Under the pieces are notes generated by a model that did no database searches, was not told the DNA's origin, and saw only the letters and a list, made by a program, of their open reading frames with translations. 35,373 nt of DNA, from the NCBI GenBank assembly GCA_032718475.1, contig JAUCBJ010008650.1, positions 1 through 35,373 of the forward strand. The letters run 5' to 3'. The DNA is from Nemertoderma westbladi (lineage: Eukaryota > Xenacoelomorpha > Nemertodermatida > Nemertodermatidae). A program made the translations under genes and the position numbers. Below are positions 1 through 11,220 of this stretch, piece after piece (position 1 is the stretch's first letter; the number at the start of each line of letters is the position of its first letter).

Positions 1-393
1 CGCTGCCTCTGCCGCTTTTGCCTCTGCCGCTGCCTTGGCCGCTGCCGCCTTTCTTTCTGCTTCTGCAACTACTACTGCTGCTTTCTTTCTGTCTTCTATA
101 CGTTTTTTCCTTACTTGTTCTTCCCTTTTTCTAGCGATGCGGAGTTGTTCATCGAATTTAGCTTGGTTCGCAGCTAACCTATCCACATCAATTGCATCCA
201 ACACACGCTGGGCTCCTTCACTATTAGGGCTAAGCCCATCTAGTCTTCTCCGCAACTCTTCATCACCTACGAAACGCTGATAGTCTGACAGATAGATGTC
301 AATGGCATCCCTCTTATGCGGTTTCTCTGCTGTCACTTCGCTCTCGGTTGTATCTAGTAGACTGTCTGACAGATTCTGCTTTGCGTCAGACAT
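1..393 (-). CDS. Uncharacterised charged, Ala-rich ORF (N-terminal part)
   Basis: An open frame starts with ATG at 393 (reading MSDAKQNLSDS) and stays open for 131 codons to the window edge, so its C-terminal part lies outside. The first ~60 residues are mixed and acidic (KPHKRDAIDIYLSDYQ, then GDEELRRRLDG). From about residue 85 it becomes strongly charged and helical (ARKREEQVRKKR), and it ends in Ala/Lys/Glu-rich sequence expected to form a coiled coil or single alpha-helix. Three-base periodicity of the GCC/GCN-rich end and the varied amino acid use suggest real coding. I do not recognise the family. It could be the first exon of a host gene, or the start of a retroelement gag-type protein, since repeat-rich DNA lies upstream. 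No zinc knuckle or other diagnostic domain is in view. Confidence 0.45.
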   Translation of the reverse strand, partial: MSDAKQNLSDSLLDTTESEVTAEKPHKRDAIDIYLSDYQRFVGDEELRRRLDGLSPNSEGAQRVLDAIDVDRLAANQAKFDEQLRIARKREEQVRKKRIEDRKKAAVVVAEAERKAAAAKAAAEAKAAEAA

Positions 394-997
394 GCTTATG
401 TGTACAGTTGAATGTCTACTGCTGTATTACAGTCTGAGCAAGTCTAGTAACTCAGTATTAACTGCTAGCCTAGTAATTAATTACCGGTACTGCTACTCAG
501 TGTAGCGTGATATATATAATATATTAGAATACCGGTATACTTATAGTATATATAACTATATAAGTATTATTACAGGCTAGGTTTATCACAGAATACCGGT
601 ATAATTTTAGCACAAATATATATAAATATATAATAGGCCTATCGGAATACCGGTATACAGCTTACAGTTTGTAGGATATATAATTCTGAAATAGAATTAA
701 TTACAAGTACCGGTATAATTTCAGCCTAGATTTATAGAAATAAAGATAATAGGCCTATCGTAAATACCGGTATATCAATTATTTCAAATAATTGAATTTC
801 TGTTACTTTAGGGTTACTTTGTTACTTTACTTACTTTATTACCGTTATTTAAGCAGTAATCCAACTGATATTGAGACCTAATGGTTGTATGGTAGGCCTA
901 CTATTTATAAATCGTTAGATTTGATTTATAATATATATATACCCGTTTTAATGGGTTTTGTCTATGTTTGAAATAAATGTTATTATTTCTGGGGTAA
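394..997. other. AT-rich upstream region with clustered ACCGGT palindromes
   Basis: No gene is visible. The stretch 480-780 contains at least six copies of the palindrome ACCGGT, usually as TACCGGTA, spaced tens of bases apart in AT-rich DNA, plus copies of AGGCCT. Both palindromes recur in other non-repetitive parts of the window (2408-2530, 28440-29220, 30940-30960), so this looks like a genome-wide sequence habit rather than a local operator. Confidence 0.4.
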
Positions 998-1027
998 TCA
1001 CTGCACAAAGCGGTGCGCTTTCAGTGA
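998..1027. repeat. Hairpin with bulge
   Basis: The arms TCACTG (998-1003) and CAGTGA (1022-1027) pair, followed after a CAC bulge by AAAGCG/CGCTTT around a GTG loop. This gives 12 perfect base pairs in 30 nt. Function unknown; it could be a terminus of a mobile element, but no second end was found. Confidence 0.5.
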
Positions 1028-1313
1028 AGTGTTACGTATAGGACACTAAAACAAATAATTCTAATTTACCTAAGTTACTTAATACTACAAATTACGTACA
1101 ATTCGGGTGAGATTACAATCTCTAAATAAACACAAAAATTTACAAAAACACAAATACGAATTTTTAGGGTAATTTTACAAGAAGTCTACAAACCAGCCTA
1201 ACAAAGGGTTAGATAACCGGTTATTACAACGGACTGGGTACTACGGTATTTGAAATAATAAGTAGTAGTAAATACACTGCGTTGTCTAGATAGGAAAATA
1301 CCACCGCCTGACG

Positions 1314-1337
1314 ACCTATAGCCGTATCGCTATAGGT
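1314..1337. repeat. Perfect 9-bp hairpin
   Basis: ACCTATAGC (1314-1322) and GCTATAGGT (1329-1337) are exact reverse complements around a 6-nt loop. Its form resembles the hairpins at the ends of the element array farther right, but no conserved flanking motif (ACTGTAAGAAT) follows, so assignment to that family is not supported. Confidence 0.5.
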
Positions 1338-1699
1338 TCTACGTTATGTATCACGGAGTGTTCCTACCTAGAAGTTAATAGAGCTAATCGAATGTGCCTA
1401 TCAACCACTTTACAACACAGATATAATGCCTACACTAATTACTCTCGGAAAGCACTGTACACTAAACCCTAAATTAGGTACGAGTACTTGTACAACAGAT
1501 AATCAGTAGTTAAATATACTTGAACAGCTAAAAGAACCACGGCATCTGCTGGAGTGACCGATGCACAAAATCACCAGTCTTTACCTACGCCGAGCAGCCC
1601 GTGTAGTACCGGGGTTAATTTAACTATAGCGGTATGTATAACAAACACAATTACTGTAGGAACAAACTTGGGGAATGAATGTTGCGGATAATCGCATAA

Positions 1700-2275
1700 A
1701 CTCTGAATAATAAATATTACGCTACGCGTACAAACTACTCAAACAAAATACAGACCGAACACTGACAGACTACTATCAAGCCTAAACAAACTACGGTATA
1801 TACAGACTCCGAAATGATTAGGGAGTATGCGCTCTAACCCAGTAGTGCGACTTATTCTTTAGTTGGGGGTTTACCTTACAGCGTTCGCTGCCCCTACTGC
1901 CTAACCGTACTTAATCGGACAGATGATCTACACACGCGGCAATCCGTTCAGACCTAATAACAGCCAGACAACTATCCAGCCTACAAATTATCTAAATAAA
2001 ATTATACGCTACCCGTACAGACTTACACAAACAAAGTACAGACTAAACGATGGCAGACCACTCTCAAGCCTAAATAAACCACAGGACATGCAGACTCGGA
2101 AATGATTAGGGAGTATGCGCTCTAACCCAGTAGTGCGACTTATTCTTTAGTTGGGGGATTACCTTACAGCGTTCGCTGCCCCTACTGCCTAATCGTACTT
2201 AATCGGACAGGTGATCTACACACACTGCAATTCGTTCGGACTTAACAGCAATCAGACAACAGCTCAGCCTACAAA
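1700..2275 (+). repeat. Direct tandem repeat, about 288-bp period, two copies
   Basis: The block beginning GGGAGTATGCGCTCTAACCC at 1821 recurs at 2109 (offset 288), and the similarity extends from about 1700 to 2275 with scattered substitutions and small indels. The core around AGTGCGACTTATTC is nearly identical in both copies, and a third partial copy fades out after 2275. No coding potential is evident. Similar short duplications occur in retroelement LTRs or 5' regions; that link is only inference. Confidence 0.75.
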
Positions 2276-3870
2276 TCGTCTGTACTATCTGATCAGGCTT
2301 ACACGCCTTCTGTTCAATACTGGCCTACAAATAAATAAAACTTGACAGAAATAAGTAAACCATATAAAGGTATAAGGGGTGATCAATCCCTAATCCCTCA
2401 AACAGCCTACCGGTATACAACAATCAAATCAAATAATACTAGTGTACTTATACGGATGTACCGGTTAGAACAGTTAGGCCTACTGACCTACAGAATGTAC
2501 CGGTTCAGGTTTACCGGTTGACCGGTACTTTCAACTTTATTGCTTACTGCAACAAAGAAGCTATATCCTTTAATGTTCGCGCTTTCAGACCTTTGGCAGT
2601 TTAACCCGCCAAATTAAGATGTCTTCTAGATATTAAATTGCTTTTTAGCCTATGACAAGTATTTGATTCACTACACTAGTCGAAACCAATCCGTGCGCGA
2701 CCATTCACCCGCTGGATATTCCCGGGAGATTGGGTTCGACGGTTTAATTTTGTTGCTATGTAAGCCTAATGTATTATTCGACTGACAGTATTATATAATC
2801 TCTGACAATATTATTCACCTTCGGTAATATTAACAGTTCCTTTAGGACGTGGCGCTTTATCTACATAAACAGAGTTATGACTTAAACTACTCACAACGAT
2901 ATGGCTTAATTATAATTCACATATATGGCGCATTCTTTAGGAATGCTTCTTTAACAGACTCACTCATACACAATGCTGCACAATACTGCACACTAATCTG
3001 CCGATCTTCACTGATTTTAGTCACATATAAAAGGAACACAGACTGACTCATGTAGGGTCTATCAAATAACATTAGATTCACTTCAAACCACTTTAACATA
3101 AGTCACAATCGTTTATCTGTAACCTTTCTCTCTTACCTTCGGTATATCAAGAATATTGGGTTTCGGGGTTATTTCTCGTTATTCCAAATATAATAATTCA
3201 TCAACCATATTATGAAGAACTGACAGTAAATAGCAGTATAACAATATAAAAGTATGCACAGTATTACACAGTATGCAGTGTATGCAGTACTGCAGTATGC
3301 AGTGATTACGAAATTGCAGAGTGTTTGTTTCGTCAGTTAAAGGATATATGTCCTTGTAATTAAACCTACTAGTGTTGAGCTAAAAAGCATAAAACATAAA
3401 ACACTAAAAGCCGTTCTTTCGTGGCTTTGAAAAACTCGTGACTACTGCTCTATACGAGTATACCAACCACTCTTATTCCACGAAGCTCCCGTTCAACACA
3501 GAGAAAGAGCAGTGAGATAGGAAATTTTCAGTTCAGTACTCTGTGATTGGTCAAAATCAAGGCTAACTCAAAATTCTATTGGGAGATACAAAAACAAGGC
3601 TATGACGCAACCTCCCTAGGCTTGTTGGCCGATTAAACAGAGCCCAGATGCCTGCGTACAGCAAATCAGCCAATAAGCTGGTAACTTGCACTATTTTTAG
3701 CTGTAGATCACTTTGAGAGTATTCTTAGCGACTGGGGGGGAACTGGCCAACAAGGCAAACGAATCAGTTATCCCACAAAAGCTTTTACAAACGATTTCAT
3801 TGTAAATTACCGTAAGTAATTTAAAAAAACGAAATACGTAATAAGGTTTAACACAAAGCAAATTCATTAG
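2276..3870. other. Intergenic, no gene recognised
   Basis: Short open frames here have no recognisable features. ACCGGT palindromes cluster at 2408-2530. A low-complexity stretch rich in CAGTATG occurs at 3250-3305. At 3731-3745 'CGACTGGGGGGGGAACTGG' resembles the 'GGCGACTGGGGGGG' motif inside the element units that begin at 3871, suggesting that a decayed fragment of the same family lies just outside the array. Confidence 0.4.
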
Positions 3871-5345
3871 TTAGCAAGTCGTTAGACTTGATTACTGTAA
3901 GAATTGTTAGCTGACTGACTGGCTGACTGACTGGCTGACTGACTGGCTGACTGACTGGCTGGCTGATCTACAGCCAAAACTGCTCTAACGATTTTGATGA
4001 AATTTTCACAGCATCTAGATACCGCGATTCTAAGGTCCCTGGCATGATCGGCTACTCCGTCCATAGCCTCTGGGCTCGAAAAATAGAGATAAACGAAAAA
4101 AACGCCATAGGCGCAATGGTAAAATATCACCCATGACAGCTGGTGTCCTGATGAAAAATGGCTTATGTAATGCAATTCTACACAAGGCTTAGTATTAAAT
4201 CGATGAGGTTGCCAAGAGTATTATACTTAGTACACCCATACTGTTTGTTTAGGCCCTGTCAAAGCAAATATAAACTGGTTGGTTTAGTTTGAAATCTATT
4301 ATTGCCTCAGCTGAATAACTCTTCCCAATGCATTCTAGTTGAGTATCCAAGATTCTCCCTCTGCTAATGTAAGCTGAATGACGGTTTAGTACACAGTGTG
4401 TTGGCTACATTAATGCCAACATTATTGCAAAATGTTTTATTGTTGGATTACTCTCTGTCAGTCTCCCCTTCAGAACATTGTATAGGGAATTTACTTTAGT
4501 TTACTCTACTGTGCCATTCAGCTGAATGGATTTGAGCGATTGCCAAGTTACAGAGTTGGATCATTATCTGACCATAGGCAAAGACATCAAATCTTTTTAA
4601 AAATATACTTTTCCATGTTTATTTTTCTGACCAAAAATTTCAAAAAAAAATTTTCGTAGCCAGTACTGCCAATCGATTCGCCATAAAAAATAACGCAAAA
4701 AATTTTTTTGGCAAAATTTTAAATTACTGTAAATTTTTGGCGACTGGGGGGGGTCAATTTTTTTCGATCCGCTATAACTCCAGAACGCGTTGTCCAAATT
4801 CGATGGGGTTTTCATTTTTCAACTTAATTCGATGTCCTCTTTTAGCCTATCCATGTTTCGAAACCCCAAACAGCGCCGTTAAAAAATTAATTTTTTCTAG
4901 TTCTAGAATTTTACAAATTTCAAAAAAGTTGCAGTATTTTATTAACGCCTTTACGGAATTCGATAGCGTTTTCGATTTTTATTTTAAACGCAATATCCTG
5001 AATCTCACTAGCCTAGTTTCGCGTCACCAATGCCAAGACTTCATACTTTTTGAGGAAAATTTTCTAGAATAATTTTTTTTGAATTACATTTATCGCGATT
5101 TCTTATTACTGGTTGCACATGAATTGATGGAGTTTTCAATTTATTAACTAAGCACGATATCGCGCATCGCACCAGCGTGGTTTCGAAAATCCAAAACGAG
5201 GTATTCACTTGTTGCAGGTCGATTATGTCCTAGAATTGAGCAACTAATAATAGATCGAATTTAATAATATTTATTATATGAAATATGATTGTATTTTTAC
5301 ATAATTATTAGTTCTATACTAATTCTTGTTGTCTCTTATTTAAAA
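3871..5345 (+). mobile_element. Array unit A (CAAGTC family, 3' end lost)
   Basis: The 5' hairpin is CAAGTC-GTTA-GACTTG at 3875-3890, preceded by TTAG and followed directly by ATTACTGTAAG. The microsatellite at 3909-3966 follows a GACTGACTGGCT pattern. The body matches units B, D and E at high identity. The unit stops at TTATTTAAAA, before the 3' key and hairpin, where the next unit begins, so its 3' terminus was lost at the junction. Confidence 0.7.
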
Positions 5346-5698
5346 TTAGCAAGTCGTTAGACTTGATTACTGTAAGAATTGTTGACTGACTGACTGACTG
5401 ACTGCCCACTGTGGCATTCTAAATGTTTTATACTGTAGGTGATTGACATTGTGCAAGCTGAATGACTGTTAGTTCTTTCAGACCATAGGCAAACATTGTT
5501 GAGGGAATTGTTGAGGTTGAGTTCACTCTACTGTGCCATTCAACTGAATGAATTTGAGCAATTGCCAAATTACAGAGTGGGATCTCTCTGTGACCATAGG
5601 TAAATAGCACTTCCATTCTGACCATAGGTAAACATTGTTAGGGAATTTACATTTGATTGATGACTTCCGACTTGCTTAACGGCGTCTTGACGCCGTCT
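5346..5698 (+). mobile_element. Array unit A' (CAAGTC family, internally deleted)
   Basis: Only about 350 bp long. It starts with the same hairpin (CAAGTC-GTTA-GACTTG, 5350-5365) and a short CTGA microsatellite, then jumps to sequence near the 'CATTCAGCTGAATGGATTTGAG' part of full units. It keeps its 3' end: GACTTGCTTA (5669-5678), then the perfect hairpin ACGGCGTC-TT-GACGCCGT (5679-5696), then CTCTAGTTA. It is thus the only copy showing both ends of the CAAGTC family. Confidence 0.7.
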
Positions 5699-7190
5699 CT
5701 AGTTAGGAACCGAGAGGTTCATTACTGTAAGAATTGTTGGCTGATTGATTGATTGACTGGCTGGCTGATCTACAGTCAAAACTACTCTAACGATTTTGAT
5801 GAAATTTTCACAGCGGCTAGATACCGCGATTCTAAGGTCCCTGGTATGTTCCGCTATTTCGTCCATGAGCCGTGGGCTCGAAAAATAGACATAAACGAAA
5901 AAACGCCATTGGCGCAATGGTAAAATATCACCAATAACAGCTGGTGTCGTGATGAAAAATGGCTTATGTAATGGATTTCTACACAAGGCTTAGTATAAAT
6001 CGATGAGGTTGCCAAGAATATTGTACTTAGTACACCCATACTGTTTGTTTAGGCCCTAGGACACTCTGTCAAAGCAAATATTAACTGGTTGGTTTAGTTT
6101 GAAATCTAATATCGCCTCAGCTGAATTACTCTTCCCAATGCAATCTATGGAAATATCTCACTCTGCTAATGTAAGCTGAATGACTGTTACGTACACAGTG
6201 TGTTGGCTACATTAATGCCAACATTATTGCAAAATGTTTTATTGTTGGATTACTCTCTGTCAGTCTCCCCTTCAGAACATTGTATAGGGAATTTACTTTA
6301 GTTTACTCTACTGTGCCATTCAGCTGAATGGATTTGAGCGATTGCCAAGTTACAGAGTTGGATCATTCTTTGACCATAGGCAAAGACATCAAATCTTTTT
6401 AAAAATATACTTTTTCCATGTTTTTTTTTCTGACCAAAAATTTCAAAAAAAAATTTTTCTTAGCCAGTACTGCCAATCGATTCGCCATCAAAAATAACGC
6501 AAAAAATTTTTTTTGCAAAATTTTAAATTACTGTAAATTTTTGGCGACTGGGGGGGGTCAATTTTTTTCGATCCGCTATAACTCCGGAACGCTTTGTCCA
6601 AATTCGATGGGGTTTTCATTTTTCAACTTAATTCGATGTCCTCTTTCAGCCTATCCATGTTTCGAAACCCCAAACAGCGCCGTTCAAAAATTAATTTTTT
6701 CTAGTTCTAGAATTTTACAAATTTCAAAAAAGTTGCAGTATTTTATTAATGCCTTTACGGAATTTGATAGCGTTTTCGATTTTTATATTAAACGCAATAT
6801 CCTGAATCTCACTAGCCTAGTTTCGCGTCACCAATGCCAAGACTTCATACTTTTTGAGGAAAATTTTTCTAGAATAATTTTTATTTAATTACATTTATCG
6901 CGATTTCTTAATACTGGTTGCACATGAATTGATGGAGTTTTCAATTTATTAACTAAACACGATATCGCGCATCGCACCAGCGTGGTTTCGAAATTCCAAA
7001 ACGAGGTCTTCACTAGTTGCATGTCGTTTTTGTTCTAGAATTGAGCAACTAATAATTGATTGAATTTATTAATAATTATTGTATGAAATATGATTGTATT
7101 TTTACATAATGATTAGTTCTATATTTATTCTCGTTGTCTCTTTTATTTAAAATAAAAAGTCGGTTCCTTATCGGGCCGCTAGGCCCGTCA
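5697..7190 (+). mobile_element. Array unit B (GAACC family, short type)
   Basis: 5' hairpin GAACC-GAGA-GGTTC at 5707-5720 follows CTAGTTAG and precedes ATTACTGTAAG. The 3' end has GGTTCCTTA (7162-7170) then hairpin CGGGCC-GCTA-GGCCCG (7172-7187). The interior contains three degenerate ~160-bp modules starting near 6600, 6760 and 6927. Length about 1.49 kb. Small open frames inside (for example 6418-6888) are shared by sister units but show no protein features. Confidence 0.75.
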
Positions 7191-8033
7191 CTAGTTAGGA
7201 ACCGAGAGGTTCATTACTGTAAGAATTGTTAGCTGACTGGCTGGCTGACTGGCTAATCTACAGCCAAAACTACTCTAACGATTTTGATGAAATTTTCACA
7301 GCGGCTGGATACCGCGATTCTAAGGTCCCTGGTATGTTCCGCTATTTCGTCCATGAGCCGTGGGCTCGAAAAATAGACATAAACGAAAAAACGCCATAGG
7401 CGCAATGATAAAAACACCAGCTGGCACTCATGAAAAATGGATAGAGATAGCCTAGTAATGCTATTCTATAGGAATGGCCACCTAACAAGTAAATGCTTTC
7501 TGTGCCAAGTATTATCCTCACTCTACAACTCAGACAGTAAGCAAACAAAAGCCGTGGGATTCTAATGTATTACATCATAAGCTGATTGCTCTCCCAATAG
7601 CCCTCACACACTCAATGAATCGAATGAAATCGAATATCTATTAGCTTAATGGGAATAGCTAGTAAGCTGAATGCCATTTTAGTTATTGCGTACTGTTGAT
7701 TGCAGAGTTGTCTGCTATGTTGTATGTATTTAATTAAAATAATTTTCGTAGAGGGAAGTTAATTTGGGATTACTCTCTATCAGATATAAGCAAAGCTGTT
7801 CAATGGGGTGGGCCATGGGACCCAAATATAGTACATTATGCATGGCAAACATTAATAAAATCATTCAGTCAACCTGGAGGGTATTTGCTTAGTTAACTCT
7901 ACTGTGCGAAAAACGAATTTATAATGTTACCCATACTTCAGGTGAATGAATTTTTAGATATTTGTACTGAAGGCAACGATTTCTGATATAATTAAAATAC
8001 AAGACAGGGGCTTGTTTCGATATATGTAGTTGC

Positions 8034-8263
8034 GCCCTTCTAGCAGCACGTGAGATAATCAAGTAATAGACACAATGTTTGACTTTGTCCCTTCGAGCAG
8101 CACGTGAGTTTTGCTTTGACCCTTCGATATATGTATTTGCGCCCTTCGAGCAGCACGTGAATTACATCAAATAATAGACACATTGTTTGACTTTGTCCCT
8201 TCGAGCAGCACGTGAGTTTTGCTTTGACCCTTCGATATGTTTTTGCGCCCTTCGAGCAGCACG
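8034..8263 (+). repeat. Spaced CTTCGAGCAGCACGTGA repeats in unit C
   Basis: Five copies of a motif CCCTTCGAGCAGCACGTGA (first reads TTCTAG, last CACGGGG) are spaced 40-60 bp apart within a ~108-bp compound repeat that also contains TAATAGACACA and TTTGCTTTGACCC. The last copy abuts the GAGCC array. Each copy includes the E-box CACGTG. The same block occurs in unit F at 13572-13790. Confidence 0.75.
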
Positions 8264-8278
8264 GGGAGTCGACTCAGA

Positions 8279-9656
8279 CCGAGCCGAGCCGAGCCGAGCC
8301 GAGCCGAGCCGAGCCGAGCCGAGCCGAGCCGAGCCGTGCCGAGCCGAGCCGAGCCGAGCCGAGCCGAGCCGAGCCGAGCCGAGCCGAGCCGAGCCGAGCC
8401 GAGCCGAGCCGAGCCGAGCCGAGCCGAGCCGAGCCGAGCCGAGCCGAGCCGAGCCGAGCCGAGCCGAGCCGTGCCGAGCCGTGCCGAGCCGAGCCGAGCC
8501 GAGCCGAGCCGAGCCGAGCCGAGCCGAGCCGAGCCGAGCCGAGCCGAGCCGTGCCAAGCCGAGCCAAGCCGAGCCGAGCCGAACCAAGCCGAACCAAGCC
8601 GAGCCGAGCCGAGCCGAACCAAGCCGAGCTGAGCCGAGCCGAGCCGAGCCGAGGCGAACCGAGCCGAGCCGAGCCGAGCTGAGCCGAGCCGAGCCGAGCC
8701 GAGCCATGCCGAGCCGAGCCGAGCCGAGCCGAGCCGAGCCGAGCCGAGCCGAGCCGAGCCGAGCCGAGCCGAGCCGAGCCGAGCCGAGCCGAGCCGAGCC
8801 GAGCCGAGCCGAGCCGAGCCGAGCCGAGCCGAGCCGAGCCGAGCCGAGCCGAGCCGAGCCGAGCCGAGCCGAGAAGAGCCGAGCTGAGCCGAGCCGAGCC
8901 GTGCCGAGCCGTGCCGAGCCGAGCCGAACCGAGCCAAACCGAGCCGAGCCGAGCCAAGCCGAGCCGTGCCGTGCCGAGCCGAGCCGAGCCAAACCGAGCC
9001 AAGCCGAGCCGAGCCGAGCCGAACCAAGCCGAGCCGAGCCGAGCCGAGCCTAGCCGAACCAAGCCGAGCCGAGCCGAGCCGAGCCGAGCCGAGCCGAGCC
9101 GAGCCGAGCCGAGCCGAGCCGAGCCGAGCCGAGCCGAGCCGAGCCGAGCCGAGCCGAGCCGAGCCGAGCCGAGCCGAGCCGAGCCGAGCCGAGCCGAGCC
9201 AAACCGAGCCGAGAGCCTAGCCGAACCAAGCCGAGCCGAGCCGAGCCGAGCCGAGCCGAGCCGAGCCGAGCCGAGCCGAGCCGAGCCGAGCCGAGCCGAG
9301 CCGAGCCGAGCCGAGCCGAGCCGAGCCGAGCCGAGCCGAGCCGAGCCGAGCCGAGCCGAGCCGAGCCGAGCCGAGCCGAGCCGAGCCGAGCCGAGCCGAG
9401 CCGAGCCGAGCCGAGCCGAGCCGAGCCGAGCCGAGCCGAGCCGAGCCGAGCCGAGCCGAGCCGAGCCGAGCCGAGCCGAGCCGAGCCGAGCCGAGCCGAG
9501 AAGAGCCGAGCCGAGCCGAGCCGAGCCGTGCCGAGCCGTGCCGAACCGTGCCGAGCCGAGCCGAGCCGAGCCGAGCCGAGCCGAGCCGAGCCGAGCCGAG
9601 CCGAGCCGAGCCGAGCCGAACCGAGCCGTGCCGTGCCGAGCCGAACCGAGCCGAGC
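8279..9656. repeat. (GAGCC)n pentanucleotide satellite, unit C
   Basis: About 275 tandem copies of GAGCC with scattered variants (GTGCC, AAGCC, GAACC, GAGCT). Because the period is five and contains no stop in any frame, long artefactual open frames appear on both strands. The array is GC- and CpG-rich in an otherwise AT-rich region. Confidence 0.95.
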
Positions 9657-9716
9657 TCGTTGTCTCTTTTATTTGAAATAAAAAGTCGGTTCCTTATCGG
9701 GCCGCTAGGCCCGTCA

Positions 9717-11220
9717 CTAGTTAGGAACCGAGAGGTTCATTACTGTAAGAATTGCTCGAGACTGGCTGGCTGACTGACTGACTGACTGACTGACTAATCT
9801 ACAGCCAAAACTACTCTAACGATTTTGATGAAATTTTCACAGCGGCTAGATACCGCGATTCTAAGGTCCCTGGTATGTTCCGCTATTTCGTCCATGAGCC
9901 GTGGGCTCGAAAAATAGACATAAACGAAAAAACGCCATAGGCGCAATGGTAAAATAACACCCATGACAGCTGGTGTCGTGATGAAAAATGGCTTATGTAA
10001 TGCATTTCTACGGAAGGCTTAGTAATAAATCGATGAGGTTGCCAAGATTATTATACTCAGTACACCCATACTGTTTGTATAGGCCACCACTCTCTGTCAA
10101 AGCAAACATTATTAACTGGTTGGTTTAGTTTGAAATCTAATATCGCCTCAGCTGAATTACTCTTCCCAATGCAATCTATGGGAATATCTCACTCTGCTAA
10201 TGTAAGCTGAATGACTGCTACGTACACAGTGAGTTGGCTACATTAATGCCAACATTATTGCAAAATGTTTTATTGTTGGATTACTCTCTGTCAGTCACCC
10301 CTTCAGAACATTGTATAGGGAATTTACTTTAGTTTACTCTACTGTGCCATTCAGCTGAATGGATTTGAGCGATTGCCAAGTACAGAGTTGGATCATTCTC
10401 TGACCATAGGCAAAGACATCAAATCTTTTTAAAAATATACTTTTTCCATGTTTTTTTTTCTGACCAAAAATTTCAAAAAAAAATTTTTCGTAGCCAGTAC
10501 TGCCAATCGATTCGCCATCAAAAATAACGCAAAAAATTTTTTTTGCAAAATTTTAAATTACTGTAAATTTTTGGCGACTGGGGGGGGTCAATTTTTTTCG
10601 ATCCGCTATAACTCCGGAACGCTTTGTCCAAATTCGATTGGGTTTTCATTTTTCAACTTAATTAGATGTCCTCTTTCAGCCTATGCATGTTTCCAAACCC
10701 CAAACAGCGCCGTTCAAAAAATAATTTTTTCCAGTTCTAGAATTTTACAAATTTCAAAAAAGTTGCAGTATTTTATTAACGCCTTTACGGAATTCGATAG
10801 CGTTTTCGATTTTTATATTAAACGCAATATCCTGAATCTCACTAGCCTAGTTTCGCGTCACCAACGCCAAGACTTCATACTTTTTGAGGAAAATTTTTCT
10901 AGAATAATTTTTATTTAATTACATTTATCGCGATTTCTTATTACTGGTTGCACATGAATTGATGGAGTTTTCAATTTATTAACTAAACACGATATCGCGC
11001 ATCGCACCAGCGTGGTTTCGAAATTCCAAAACGAGGTCTTCACTAGTTGCAGGTCGATTTTGTTCTAGAATTGAGTAACTAATAATAGATCGAATTTATT
11101 AATAATTATTGTATGAAATATGATTGTATTTTTACATAATTATTAGTTCTATACTAATTCTCGTTGTCTCTTTTATTTAAAATAAAAAGTCGGTTCCTTA
11201 TCGGGCCGCTAGGCCCGTCA
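9717..11220 (+). mobile_element. Array unit D (GAACC family, short type)
   Basis: 5' hairpin 9725-9738; microsatellite 9765-9795; 3' hairpin 11202-11217. Nearly identical to unit B along its whole ~1.5 kb, with point differences only (for example GATGGGG changed to GATTGGG near 10637). Confidence 0.75.

Larger units (their letters stand above)
7191..9716 (+). mobile_element. Array unit C (GAACC family, long type with GAGCC array)
   Basis: 5' hairpin at 7199-7212, same first ~200 bp as unit B. After about 7410 the body differs: the region 7410-8030 is shared only with unit F. It is followed by spaced copies of CTTCGAGCAGCACGTGA and a 1.38-kb GAGCC array (8279-9656). The end returns to the common tail, with GGTTCCTTA and the hairpin CGGGCC-GCTA-GGCCCG at 9698-9713. 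Confidence 0.75.

Noticed and set aside
6418-6888. 156-codon frame repeated in units B and D (also 10448-10918), and smaller frames in A and E
   Set aside because: Translation is Phe/Lys/Asn-rich from AT runs, start and length differ between units, and no protein family is recognisable; consistent with a non-coding element.
8162-9681. Open frames of 130-290 codons on both strands (repeats of AEPSR or ARLGS)
   Set aside because: They arise from the stop-free GAGCC pentanucleotide in every frame; no start context, composition or conservation supports a protein. The same applies to 13706-14516.
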